Part shown: piece by piece, positions 13,291 through 25,379 of the stretch
How positions within the stretch are numbered: the first letter of the stretch is position 1
Layout: the number at the start of each line of letters is the position of its first letter
NCBI RefSeq assembly: GCF_964340395.1
Contig: NC_135550.1
Coordinates: 31,388,676 to 31,452,675 of the forward strand
Direction of reading: 5' to 3'
DNA: 64,000 nt
Origin: Glandiceps talaboti
Taxonomy: Eukaryota > Hemichordata > Enteropneusta > Spengelidae
Notes under the pieces: generated by a model
The model's database searches: none
What the model saw: only the letters and a program-made list of their open reading frames with translations
What the model was told of the DNA's origin: nothing
Position numbers and translations under genes: made by a program

Positions 13291-16200
13291 ATTTTTTGTT
13301 GGTTGTTTATAAGAATAATTATCATGTAGAGTGTTCCTGTGATGTACATATACTTCAGCTAAAAATGGTAACAAGTAACCGTATCAAACAAACTTGATTG
13401 CGAAAATACCTGAAACAACTGATCAGTAGATTTCTGCATCGAATGAACTATCAAGTGGACGGTTACTTACAGTAAACGTTCTACGAGTTGTCAGTCCCAC
13501 TGCACCGTGGCGATCCATGTCATTGCGCCCTCAATGTTTAGCCATGGCCCAAGCAATTGAAAGTTCTGGGTTTGCACAAAGAAATGTTCGAATTCTGAGT
13601 TTACCACCTCATCTTACACTCATTATACCAAATGTTGTCACTAAAACATGTAACTATGGCAACATACGGCCAACATGTTAAACACACTACAATGAGATAA
13701 GGGAAGTTACATGTGAAATGTAATACTTCACAGAAGTCTATGATAGTTATTTATCTTACTTTTCTTTTTCAAACACAGAGTAGGGCTGGTAAATATCGTT
13801 TTTCTCTTTCTGTCAAGAACGCTCACCCAGTCAGTAAATATCAAGTGGTGTTTTAGTTTGCAACAAATACATGTCACTTATGTATAACTCTACATTCACA
13901 TTACGTGTACTTAGAAAACTTCAGTATATAAGGGTCTAGGAGCAAAAACTGTATTCGTGCTTACAATTCCACTCTATACTTCATTAGAAGTATTGGTATT
14001 TTCCCTTGATATATTATTAGAGCTAAATACAGTTTGTGATATAAAATCAAAGTTCTACCCTAAAAAAAATCTCACATGTGTGGTCGAAATGCTGGAAATA
14101 AAGAGTTACTTTCAAAACCTTAGAAAACAGAACTTGTCTTTGTTTTGATATCTTAAGTCCGTGAATCAAACAACTTCCACCTAGATGTAGTTGGACTACT
14201 TTTTAAGTCATTTGTGAACTCGGTATTCTCCCAGCCTGTTAATTATGAAATCTTATGCTACATGATGTTACTGCGCGTATAAATTTACCAAACTTGAAAT
14301 CATGTAGAACGGTACCCCTGTTTAAATGTGCTTCTGACAATGACTGACTTCAAGTTGCACGCAACGATAACAACTCAGTGGGATTAGTATTCCTTTGTAT
14401 TGAAAATTAAGAGAATGTACTTCTACTTTTACTATCTATAGATTTTCGGAACAAGTTTATTTTTTTATCACCATTTGTAATAAACTGTTTGATATATTCT
14501 CTACATATCATGATAAAAATAACAACTTGAAATAAAATAAGGATTTTTTATTCTTCAAACGTTCACAGCTTTCACTTTGTTCTGTGTATGATTTTCTTTG
14601 TTTTGTGCTATTTTTAAACTCCATCTTTTTACCTCTCTTCCCTGTGGGTTCGTTTCAAGTCATTCGGTTGGCCATTTAGGCAAATTTTCACGCTTTCTTC
14701 TCGCTAGGCGGTCGACCGGGCGTATGTTTCCTCCTTGTTTACCGACCACGCTAACTGGTTTCTCATTTTTGCAATGCGAGTGCACCCCCGTCGTCTCCTC
14801 TGCTTTCGTTATTGTGGCTCCCTATTGGTAACTAATCGCGACTTTCGAACGACACATGCCCGAGGGCGCAAAAGTTAGTCTATTCGTCCTTATTGTAAGG
14901 ATACCACCTTAATGTACCCACTATATCTTTTTTTCAGTCTCTCAGCGAACGTTGGTTGAACTTTAAGTGCATAGTGTAATGTTTGTATGTGATTGATTGT
15001 GACCAACACTTCTACTGCTGCAACTAACATGGATTAGGATTGGAACTGCTGACGCTTCGCTTGGGGGCTCTTGTCTGATCCTTCACGCAGCTGCTTAGTC
15101 TGAGGCTAATAAGTATATCCCTTCGGCCACTTAAGAGTGTTGCTTAAAAAGTTGACTTGCATATATATAGACACACACAAATAGAAGAAAATACTACATA
15201 GATGTTTCTAGGAAAAATGGTTTCCTTTTCACGGTGGGGATTCAAGCTAAAATAATAAATCTTCGCATCTAGAAAAGGTGTTTATATCAACACTGTAGAC
15301 GTGTCAGATCATGTCGCATTTTAATATTTATGTAGATAAACTTACTGGACAGGTTAACCTAAACGTTTCATAAAATGACACAAAGCTTACATGCAAAACA
15401 GTCGAAAAGGGAACGATTTAATTTGACTACTACAGGAAGAGATAAAAGACAAGGGCGTTCTACTAAAAGTTGATTTCAGCATGTAAAACTAGAAGTACGA
15501 CTACTTTAATACAATGTTAGCATCATCCATGCCTCATACGTTTTTACTACAGTAATTTCGACGAGATGCCGCTTTAATTTTTTTTACATTTGGATCAAAT
15601 GGAAGGTGATTATGGCATACTTTCAAAGATGGCTTCTGAGAGTTCACACTTTTTGATCGACCCGTCATCGCAATGAAAGACCGATGACGTAATCTCGATT
15701 CTGAAGTAGACAAAATGTAATTATAAAGTGAAAACAGGACGAGAAAATCGCGAAGTGATGTGAGACAAATCAACAGCAGTTGAAAATGACAGTTTAAAAA
15801 GGTCTTTGACAGCGGGGGGGGGGGGGGGTTGTTGTTATCAAAAACTGCAAACTATAAATATATTCAATAACCAAAAAGTTGCATTACTATCTAGAATACA
15901 ACGACAATAGTTCTTGTTGTCCATGCTAATTTTCTTCATCACTAAGTCCTATCCGTTTTCCATGAAAGAGCGACATACACTCGATATTGTGTGCCTCAAA
16001 TATTGTGCACCACTATATTCATTATAAGGGTTGAACCGTAGTACGAGCAACCTTGAATTCCACATTTCGAATCTTCTTCTGACTTCCAGACTTTTCACTG
16101 AATGACGATCTATCTAGCATAAATAGTCCTTTTGTAAAGAAAGACAGTGAACCAAAATATGGGTTGTACCATGGTCTTTGAGACGATCACAAAGGTATTG

Positions 16201-17831
16201 CAGCTTTTTCTCTGTCCCACTATGTATAGTGTGTTTACGGTAATCAGAAACACATCTCTATGTATAGTTCCAAATAGTCATAACTAGTTATCTTCTGCAA
16301 AATTGTTCAGTCCATAAAGTATTTTTTTTAAACAGGAATTTGTCTGATTGTGGGTCGTTATTCTCAATCTTCGATCCCTTCAATTTGCTCGCTTGTCAGA
16401 GTCAATATGACGATTCAGTATCTATGCTTTGGAGTTATTTTGTGGGGGTGAGGGGGATGATGCACAATTTAAGTTTATATTCTAATCATTTGTTAACTGT
16501 CATATAACATTGCCATCTTATGACTGGAGATAGTCAACCTAGTTCTAATTTGTCTTGGTTTATCCTAGTGCATGGTACTGTAGTCCCACCTATCTTTGTA
16601 ACATCGCTTTATGCCAGTGTTTGTAGCCCACGCACATGGACATGTCACAGAGTAAAGTCTCAGTCAACAGTAACTCGCCACCCACATGTCCCTTGCCTTA
16701 CAAAACTAGTTGGTTAACATTATTGCTACTTGTCCAACAGACGCTTTGTACGTTGCAAATACTAATGACTTTGAAGTGTCTTCAGTTCAGCTCGTGCTCT
16801 AGTAATTCCGTCTTTTATTCCTCACTCTTTTATTTCGAATGGTGGTCTATTGATGTTATTTTGAAAGCAGAGTCTTGCCATTTCGACCAAAACTAGAGCT
16901 CACAAAATTATGGTCATGACTATAACCCCTCACCTTTATAGCTTACCCGTTCCAAGACAGAAAACAAGTTAACACAAATCAAAAACACTATCTCATCAAC
17001 GACAGGAACACATCTGAAGATTATCCGTATAAACCCTTAAGAATATTCCAAAAACTTCCGACTTTAGAATAATTGTATGTGTTCTACAGAGAAAGTGACA
17101 GACTGTCAATGGCCTAGGGGCGTGTTGAAATTTGCCCCTATACATTTTCTCATGAATACCTTGAAAGAATCGAGCAAGTGGATAAACCTATACTTACACG
17201 ATTTTAATGGGCTGTGCTTGTCAGACTGAAAGACAGGTTGAGTAACTTTTGTATTTACAAGACAAAAATATTTACGCCCCAGATTGAAACTCACTCATGT
17301 GAGCAAGGACGAAGGCCACCTTATGATCGCTGTGATGAATGGTCAGAATAAGCTTGCAAGTCACAAATATTTCGCTGTGAGGTTCTTTGCCCGGACTAAT
17401 CCTCCATAATTACGGATTTACTGCAATGCCCTATGGCGTTATGTATTAGACAATGATATTTTGCCAGTGACTGTAGCTCCCTGCAATTACTTGCATTGTT
17501 TGGAATTTTTCTGGCGAATAAGACCCAAATCAGAGCAGTAATTGGTACACATCTGCACCAAGCGTTAGTAAGATTATTACATGTGTATATTGTAAGAGCC
17601 AAAAGTCATAAAGCGAAAAAAGAAAATGAAAAGAAAGCTTGAGTGTAACGGACATAAGGAGTGTAAACGTGTCAACGAACACCGGAGAGGGTCAAATCAT
17701 TTCGTTGACGAACTCGGTCTCGACCTCAGATGTACTGAAGAGTCGATGGCAACAACAAGTGTTTTGCAATACGAAAAATCGTTTGATCCCAATTTTCTAA
17801 AGTTTAATGGTCGAAACTGATGTATCTTTAA
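13291..17831. other. No gene seen; poly-G run at 15814-15828
   Basis: About 4.5 kb without a recognisable exon. A somewhat GC-richer patch (14,640-14,880) has several CpGs but no open frame I can assign. A 15-base G homopolymer lies at 15,814-15,828. Confidence 0.45.
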
Positions 17832-17923
17832 AATGATGATGATGAAGATGATGGTGGTGGGGGTGGTGGTGGTGGTGTTGTTGTTGTTGTGTTGTGGTGT
17901 GGTGGTGGTGGTGGTGGTGGTGG

Positions 17924-17960
<37 letters not shown>

Positions 17961-17991
17961 ACAAGTTTTTGTAAGGGGTGCTGATGATCGG

Positions 17992-18067
<76 letters not shown>

Positions 18068-18097
18068 GGTGGTGGTGGTGGTGGTGGTGGTGGTGGT

Positions 18098-18132
<35 letters not shown>

Positions 18133-18133
18133 A
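17832..18133 (+). repeat. Compound triplet-repeat array
   Basis: Successive blocks of GAT, GGT/GTG, TTG, GTG, TTG, a 44-bp unique bridge (about 17,960-17,991), then about 25 ACT, about 12 GGT and about 9 GGC. The ACT-GGT-GGC part is continuous. Six-frame translation gives homopolymers (Thr, Tyr, Gly, Val, Pro, His) on both strands, so coding is not supported. Confidence 0.96.
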
Positions 18134-18897
18134 GACGGCGGCAAAGGCCCGAGAAGGATAATACATTCATTGGTGTTGGTAAATATATATATGGGTATTC
18201 TTATCCTTGCCGATTTAAGCCTTCTTCATTTCAATTTGCAGCAAATACAAATAAAGTAGCTGTATTTGATTCTGCTTTTTGAAGGTATTGTTATTGTAGT
18301 AAAATCTTAGTATAAAATACAATGGTTGTGTTTGGAGAATTTATCTTTTGGTACAACAATTTAACATTTTCGCTTCATTCAAGTTGCTCACCTTTTACAA
18401 GTGTCAGGATTGCAAATTATAAAACGTTACTAAAGCTTAGATATAAACTCACAATCTCATTATATATGTATTTCCTATAGCTTATAACAGTTATTTTACA
18501 TTTCATTTTGTGTGTTATTTCACGTTCTACCGTATAAAGCAGCAGGATTATTTCTCAAGTTGTTGGTGGTTAGAGTTTAGATATGCGCCACTTACGGCAG
18601 GGTTCACAATATGTATCTGACATGAATCTCTGCAAAGTAACAACATACCCAGATCGCCCAAAGCGCTCATCTTTGTGGTATTCTATTTATCTATGTGATA
18701 TGTAAATTTTATGGAGATATTGATCAAGTAAACTAAAAAGGGGGCAAACCATACAATTCAGTTGACAATATCCTATTTTCTGGTTATAATCTTACCTTGG
18801 TAATTGTTTTCATTTATTTGTATAAAGTAAGTTTTCAATCAATTTGTAGGAAACACCAGTCGTATTATTATTACTTGTGAGATGTATATGTCGTGTC
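18134..18897. other. No gene seen
   Basis: AT-rich spacer. Confidence 0.45.
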
Positions 18898-18943
18898 GTT
18901 CAACCATAGACCCTGGTGGAGGGTGGAGGGTCTATGGTTGAAC
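18898..18943. repeat. Perfect 17-bp inverted repeat (hairpin)
   Basis: Arms GTTCAACCATAGACCCT (18898-18914) and its exact complement (18927-18943) flank a 12-base G-rich loop. It sits just before a tandem array of unrelated sequence. It has no T-tract or other terminator or RNA-gene hallmark. Confidence 0.9.
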
Positions 18944-19200
18944 AATAGCCAGTCCTCACTTGAAGTGGTGGCTGATGGTGTGGTATGGCACGTCGTATCT
19001 CACAGACTAGTGAGTGCTAGTTGATAGGGTGGTATGACATGTCGTATCTCACAGACTAGTAAGTGGTGGTTATAGGGTGGTATGACATGTCGTACCTTCA
19101 GACTAGTGGGTGCTGGTTGATAGGGTGGTATGACTTGTCGTATCTCACAGACTAGTGAGTGCTGGTTGATAGTGTGGTATGACACGTCATATCTTAGACT
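18944..19200 (+). repeat. 48-49 bp minisatellite, 5 copies
   Basis: Units share GGGTGGTATGACATGTCGTA, a CAGACTAGTGAGTGCT block and GGTTGATA, with a spacing of 48-49 bases between matching TGGTATG words. The units have diverged moderately. Confidence 0.93.
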
Positions 19201-21870
19201 ACTCATGCATAGACAACTTGAAGAACACATGTCTCTGTGCGTAAGATTGGATAACTGATAACTTTGCACTCAAGATAGCACCTGGAAGGGTTATGAAATG
19301 AAGGATGTAGTAACTCAACAAATGTATGGAGTTTGAGGAAAATAAAATGGTTAAGTCTATCCTGAAATCAAACCCTCGCTCTTTTCTTTTGGTGAGCCAA
19401 ATATACCTTAGTTATGAGGACAATTAAATGCACATTCGGGAAAGAAATTTCAGTCGTGATGAAAGCTCAAATTAGGGCGTAACGGACCTCTACAAAGACA
19501 CAACACTCTACCGTGTAGAATATCTAACTAATGTGCTATGTTTCAGGCCCTCGGCAATGAGGTTTAGTACACTTGGTCTATATACTAGTAGTCCTGGAAC
19601 GAGAACAGTTTGATCATGACGAGTTGTCAATGACAACCAAGGTGACCGGCGATATAGAGTATGCGAACTAGGGGGACAGCTATGTAACTTGGTTCTTGTT
19701 CTTAGATTTTATATTCATTGACACACTTTAATTCTAAATACAAACTTTAACAATAATGCTAGTCAAGGTCAATGTGTTGTGAAAGGGTCGCAAACGGCGA
19801 CACCTTGTCACTAATAATACTCATTCAGTTTTTTTTAACGAGTGCAATAAAGCGATTGAAGAATGGCAACAAAACAGATCGTAAAATAACCTCAAACTAA
19901 AAGGCGAACTATACAGGTGGTTGTTATGTTTCCACATGTCGATCTAATAATAGTAATATAACTTTTATTGGGCATGTAGTCTATAGTCATAGTTTTCTTT
20001 GCATTGTGTTATTTGTTGCATGGCTTCTTTCACGATGAATAACTATCTTTGCTTCAACCAGTACTTTCTAGTTTATCACCGATTCAAAGCCAACATTTTA
20101 AAAACATGAATGTGTGGCACGGTCCGAGTCATATGTTAGCGATACCCATTAAAAGTTGAACGATGGTGACAGCTGATGGGCGCCATCTACGTTTCACGTT
20201 TACTTGTCTCTTTTTCGCGTATATGCATGAAATACAATTAAAAAAAATACGAAAGAATCATAATATGACAATTTTCATGATATATCGTACATGTATTCAT
20301 CGGAACCCCAGTATACCTCTCAGACCATGCCCCCTACTCTATTTCTCCGTTATTCATTTCATACATTTGAAAGAGTTTGATAGCTATCTGTAAAGCAGAC
20401 CTGAACTTCTACAAGTCTTTGATAAAATTATCCTCTAAGTTGAAAGTTCACATCTTTAATATTTAATGGATCCGATATCATTTCGTGTATTCTGTTAGGG
20501 TGTAATGATTAGTTTGCATGACTGAACGTCCATAAATCTTTTGCAACTCGTCGACCTCAGGAAACTTTCGATGCATGTACGACACAGATATAACATGGGT
20601 GATGTCAAACAGTCATAAAAAACTGACACGGAGAATGAAAATACGAAATTGTAATATGCATTTCCACAGCCAATAAAAAAGACTTCTTTCGTGTTTTAAA
20701 AAATTATATTACCTTTACACCCCGTCAATGTCTTGTACATCATGTGTCAGAATATTACTCTCGAGTTCGATTAAAATTATGTCACTGAGGGCGCTATTGG
20801 GCCTATTTCTAATTCTTCCTCGCCATCGATTCGTTCCGTCGCTTTGTTTGCTTTTGGGGTTTCTTATCTACCTACCCCACATATTCTTAATCGGAAACAC
20901 ACAATTCTTTTGTTAGGCCTTAGCAGGAAACCTAAAACATGAAATTACGGACAGATTAATTAAAAAATTGTGGAGAGACTGCCTACGAGACATGCACTCA
21001 TTGATTAGATGTTGAAAGAGATGTTACCGTTTCCGGATGTCTTGATGTTAGTGGATCCATGGTAATATGAAAAAAAAACAAAAAACAAAAAACAATAAAT
21101 CGACCACGAGCTCCCGTGCAGACGTTTTTTATTTCTTCGCAAGAACAAATTGTTGCATGTAAACAGCTATTGCATTAGTCATTAGTTAATTAATTGTATA
21201 CATATTTTATTACATCGACGTTTATTTGGAATGGAAATATCCAGTTGTTACTTAAATATAGTTTTATTAATCAGCCCCTTTTGTGATGCAACGTCTAGTA
21301 GTTAATCAAATTGAACTTTTTTTAATTACATGTAAATCAACACTTGTGGGTGGAGACATTCATTGCAGGTATCCAAGACTTATTATTAAACGTTGTTTCA
21401 CGACCATCGTACCCCAGCCCTTGAGGGCGCCCTTCTTTGGATAGTAACAGTCTGGGATAGTACAAGTACAACTGCCCACCTGTACATAGTCTTGCTGCTA
21501 GACGTTCGGGCTTTCTTTCGATGCTATAACTATAAGCGAACGAAGTTCGCATGTGAGGGCCTGCCCGAATGTTCCATCCTCGATAGCGTTGTTCGGCTGT
21601 GTGTCGTATTTTATCTGAAGAACATCCGAGGTCTAGCTGATAGACTAACCTGTACATGTCTAAGAAGTTCTGCCTACACTGCTCAATATTTTGAATGTAA
21701 TGTCATAAAGCTACAGATAGCAGTCATGTATTAGATGATGTCTCTACTACATACCTCTAGCTATGCTGAATATTAAATCAATCACAAAAAGAAGCTATAG
21801 TTTTTTGACCAACAACACACACCTCTGATGTGATCATTTTCACCTAAACAGCTTTTCATCTACACACCTT
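19201..21870. other. No gene seen
   Basis: About 2.7 kb without supported coding. A CpG-containing patch at 21,400-21,650 has short inverted similarities (CGTTCGGGC and GCCCGAATG) but no clear termini, so it is left unclassified. Confidence 0.4.
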
Positions 21871-22345
21871 ATGCAATGTGTATACTATTGGTATGTAACA
21901 CTACAGTACAATACCAAAAACATACCTGAATGCAATATGTATACTGTTGGTATGTAACAGTACAGTACAATACCAAAAACATACCTGAATGCAATGTGTA
22001 TACTATTGGTATGTAACACTACAGTACAATACCAAAAACATACCTGAATGCAATATGTATACTGTTGGTATGTAACAGTACAGTACAATACCAAAAACAT
22101 ACCTGAATGCAATATGTATACTGTTGGTGTGTAACACTACAGTACAATACCAAAAACATACCTGAATGCAATATGTATACTGTTGGTATGTAACAGTACA
22201 GTACAATACCAAAAACATACCTGTATGCAATGTGTATACTGTTGGTGTGTAACACTGCAGTACAATACCAAAAACATACCTGTGTGCAAAGTGTATACTG
22301 TTGATATGTAACACTGCAGTACAATACCAAAAACATACCTATATG
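21871..22345 (+). repeat. 59-bp minisatellite, 8 copies
   Basis: The unit starts ATGCAATGTGTATACTGTTG and ends CCAAAAACATACCTGA, with a 59-base period and only a few substitutions between copies. Open frames on the minus strand exist only because stops happen to be absent from the unit. Confidence 0.96.
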
Positions 22346-23512
22346 GAAATAAGCACACAATTGTTCAATGTATATAAACATGTAAACAAGGCAATGCAAT
22401 TTTTAAAACAAAATAGGCTGTCTTATGAAAAACATATATCAAAAGTACAAGAACTGTACAATTTGGTTCCTCATGCTTTTTGTAGTGTTTTCTGTTGCAC
22501 TTTCACTAACTTGTGAAAGCACAGTTGCAGAAAACACTTCAAGCACTTGTACAAATGACCTGAGTGTACCACACTTGAACTCAATCATGCACCGCAGGGT
22601 TCTGTTATAGTATGTGTAACTAGAGAACAGTAACATGTGATGTTTATCCCTTTAGAAATGTCTGAAGTTGTTCATGTGTGCAAGAGTGCTCATCTTTTTA
22701 CACAGTTAACATAATGGTAATTTAAAACAGGATATATGAATGTTATAATTAAAAGGGTGGGGGGGGGGGGGTCATTCAAATTTTAAGCATTGCACACCAT
22801 TACTTGAAATGAAAGCTAATTACTCTATTGCATGTATTAAAATGATTAATTTCCACTGGAAAGACAAAGGAATTAATAAATTGACCACTAGGAGTGCTGT
22901 TCAGTTGTACTTCTATGACCAGTACAGTAGTGACAGCTACAATAGTTCAATGGTACTGTAGCTCATATAAACAATTCCTTGTGTTTCATGGCGAAAATTG
23001 AAAGACATTCATGGCTTGTTAAGCAATTCTGATTTGTTCTTTTCGATGATGTAATCTTTATTCATTTGCTAAGTTCTTTTACATACATTTGATGGCTTTA
23101 TATACTGTCATACATGCAGTCTTGATACGTAACAAAACAATTCAACCTTCAATTTCAAAGATCTGGGGACCCCTTACATGACATTTCTTTTGAAAATGGG
23201 TGCATAGTATGATATGTTCTTGATCTTCACATGGCAAAGTCCTTTAGTGACTATTGCATTACTGGAAATGTAATCACAACACAGTAATTTGTTGAAGGGT
23301 AATTGAGTGCCATGATTTCAACATCTGGATCTGTTTACATTACATGTACAGTCATAGCTGGGTCGCCTGCAATCTTTTGTATTTTACAGAATCAATCCAA
23401 TGTAACGTATTCATAAATGAAGCAATGTTAAATCCTTGAATTGTTAAGAAATGTCACTTTAAGAAATCATATCCAACAAAATTAGGACAACACATTATTA
23501 ACCTAAATTATC
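22346..23512. other. Downstream of CCDC174; probable 3' UTR side, no other gene
   Basis: Contains a poly-G run near 22,758-22,770. On the minus strand an AATAAA signal lies about 455 bases beyond the CCDC174 stop (TTTATT near 23,056 on the plus strand), a plausible polyadenylation signal. No coding seen. Confidence 0.45.
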
Positions 23513-24943
23513 TTATTTGTTTCTGAAAAAAGATAAAGCTTCATCAAGGTGAAGTCCTCCATAAGTGTGTTGTTGAGTCTGTTGATGTGCACTTTGCTCT
23601 TGCTGGGACTGTCCCTGGGGAGTTTGTGTTGACATCTGCTGTTCATAGTCCCAGTTTGTGGATGAGGATAGCTGTACCCCATCATGTAGTGGCACCCCCT
23701 GTAAATTACTATGATTATACATCCATGGCATACTATCACCTTGCACTGAATAGTTTTGCTCCATCCTTGTGGTGTCTACCTCCTCTTCCCTTTTAGTTTT
23801 CCATGGCTTAGCATTCCCTTTCTTCTTCTGGAAAGAGCTGCTGTCATCATAATATTCCATTGGGGGTGCGAATTCAGCAGGTCGTTCATCTCTCGGGTTG
23901 TAAGCTTTAGATGACTCCCCTCTCTGTGATGGTAAATCTATCTTTCCTTTATCCCATGGCCTTGTCACCACATTCTGTGTTACTGTCTCATCTCTTTTTA
24001 ACAAATCTACCGGAACAATAGGTTCCTTTTCTGGTTCTTTAAGCATTTCTGTAACAAGTTCACCCTTGATTTTTTTCCTTTGCTTCACCTTTTCAAGTCT
24101 GGTTTGCAGCAGAGCTTTCCTCTTTTCCTTTAGTTTCTCCCTACGTACTCTCTGGTCTGCTGTTTCATCTCTCAACATTTGCAACTGTTCAAACTGTTTC
24201 TTTCTCTCTGTTTCCTCTCTAGAAAATCCAAAATATCCAACGCCATGGCTACGTACCTCTTCATGTCTTACATTTTCATAATGTACTGGTCCAGTGGGTT
24301 TCTTCATCGCCTCTTCTTCATCTTCCTCCCACTTTTTCCTCAGCATTTCTCTCCTCATATCATCAGACAGCAACTCTGGTTGAGCAGCTGAATCAGTTCT
24401 TGACCCTGGCGTCAAATCTTTATCTAATTGTTGTAGATATGATAAATCTTTCTTCATACACCGTCTTGTTCTACCAAGGGAATCAACATAATCTACCCAT
24501 TCTTCATCTGGGTTTGAGGCAGGAGGTATATCATCATTATTTATTTCTCCATCCCCACGCTCAGGCTCATCTCTCCAACGTTTTACAGAATCCTGTTTGT
24601 CAATTATTTTTTGTGTAAAATCAACCATGTATTTTTCATCATCCTCAGGCCACATCTCCCCTTTTGACATTTTATCATACAAAGCAGTCTTGGCTTCAAG
24701 TGCAGACCTTGATTGAGCTAGAGAATTTGCTGCTTCTATCGCTTCTTCTTTATCTTTCAGAGCTCTCTTTTCAACCCCAGTATTCTGTTTGTTCCAAACG
24801 GATGGCTTCTTTGTGGTACTGTGTTTTGATTTAACAACATTGCGATTCTCTAACTTTTCTTTCTTAAACTGTTCTTGTTTTCTGAAAAGTTCTGCTTTCA
24901 AGTCTACTAAAGAGGACGCGTTAATGTGCATTTTCTTACTCAT
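23513..24943 (-). CDS. Coiled-coil domain-containing protein 174 (CCDC174), intronless
   Basis: Complete single-exon gene of 476 codons, close to the human length of about 467. The N-terminus ASSLVDLKAELFRKQEQF (residues 9-26), the KKPSVWNKQN block (45-54), the conserved EEWVDYVDSLGRTRRC (147-162), the GPVHYENVR and GVGYFGFSRE blocks (about 218-243), a Lys/Glu-rich coiled coil (about 243-294) and the C-terminal DEALSFFRNK all match CCDC174. The family is nuclear and linked to the exon-junction complex and RNA processing; no enzyme activity is known. The first Met is chosen because family similarity starts at residue 9; Met5 is the only nearby alternative. Vertebrate orthologues have many introns, so the intronless state is notable. 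The gene stands head-to-head with MNAT1, 436 bp between start codons, and probably shares its promoter. Confidence 0.96.
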   Translation of the reverse strand: MSKKMHINASSLVDLKAELFRKQEQFKKEKLENRNVVKSKHSTTKKPSVWNKQNTGVEKRALKDKEEAIEAANSLAQSRSALEAKTALYDKMSKGEMWPEDDEKYMVDFTQKIIDKQDSVKRWRDEPERGDGEINNDDIPPASNPDEEWVDYVDSLGRTRRCMKKDLSYLQQLDKDLTPGSRTDSAAQPELLSDDMRREMLRKKWEEDEEEAMKKPTGPVHYENVRHEEVRSHGVGYFGFSREETERKKQFEQLQMLRDETADQRVRREKLKEKRKALLQTRLEKVKQRKKIKGELVTEMLKEPEKEPIVPVDLLKRDETVTQNVVTRPWDKGKIDLPSQRGESSKAYNPRDERPAEFAPPMEYYDDSSSFQKKKGNAKPWKTKREEEVDTTRMEQNYSVQGDSMPWMYNHSNLQGVPLHDGVQLSSSTNWDYEQQMSTQTPQGQSQQEQSAHQQTQQHTYGGLHLDEALSFFRNK

Positions 24944-25379
24944 ACTTGAACCTGCGAAGCAGTACCGTACCCCGGTACCTACAGCTAGCTAGCTAGCTAG
25001 ATGGCGAGTTTACACAAATTACAGAACAAGGTGTTGCGTATCCTGATCCTGCATGCATCTGTAAACTACTCGTGTCTCTATAGTCTTTCAACGATCCTCT
25101 TCTGCCCTTGTTACTCAACAATGAATCAATTCCCACCAAGACGGTTCATCACTGCCACTCTTTCGGCCCAAATTTCTTTGAAGGCAGACAAGAAGACAAG
25201 TAGATAAAGTTCTCACGGCGTTTTTGTTTCGTCCGTGCACAGCTACAGCTGTGAATTGCGCCACCAAGCGTTAGCTTTTTCAAGTGTTTGACCCGGAAGT
25301 AAATAGTAAATACTTACTCGGTATGCACATGTGAAACGTACGCCTGAAACTTTTCGCACCAAAAACGTCGGTTGATGCA
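24944..25379. promoter_or_regulatory. Probable bidirectional promoter of CCDC174 and MNAT1
   Basis: This 436-bp gap separates two divergent start codons. It holds a consensus ETS/GABP-type site CCGGAAGT (25293-25300), a GATGGCG word near 25,001 resembling the YY1 core, an AGCT-repeat (about 24,983-25,000) and no TATA box in an obvious position. ETS and YY1 sites are typical of TATA-less housekeeping bidirectional promoters. Transcription starts cannot be placed from sequence. Confidence 0.6.

Noticed and set aside
17797-18282. Homopolymeric open frames (Pro, His, Thr, Tyr, Gly, Val)
   Set aside because: Triplet microsatellites open in many frames on both strands.
21885-22399. Overlapping minus-strand frames repeating a Tyr-rich word
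   Set aside because: The 59-bp period is not a multiple of three, so frames drift from unit to unit. It is a minisatellite only.
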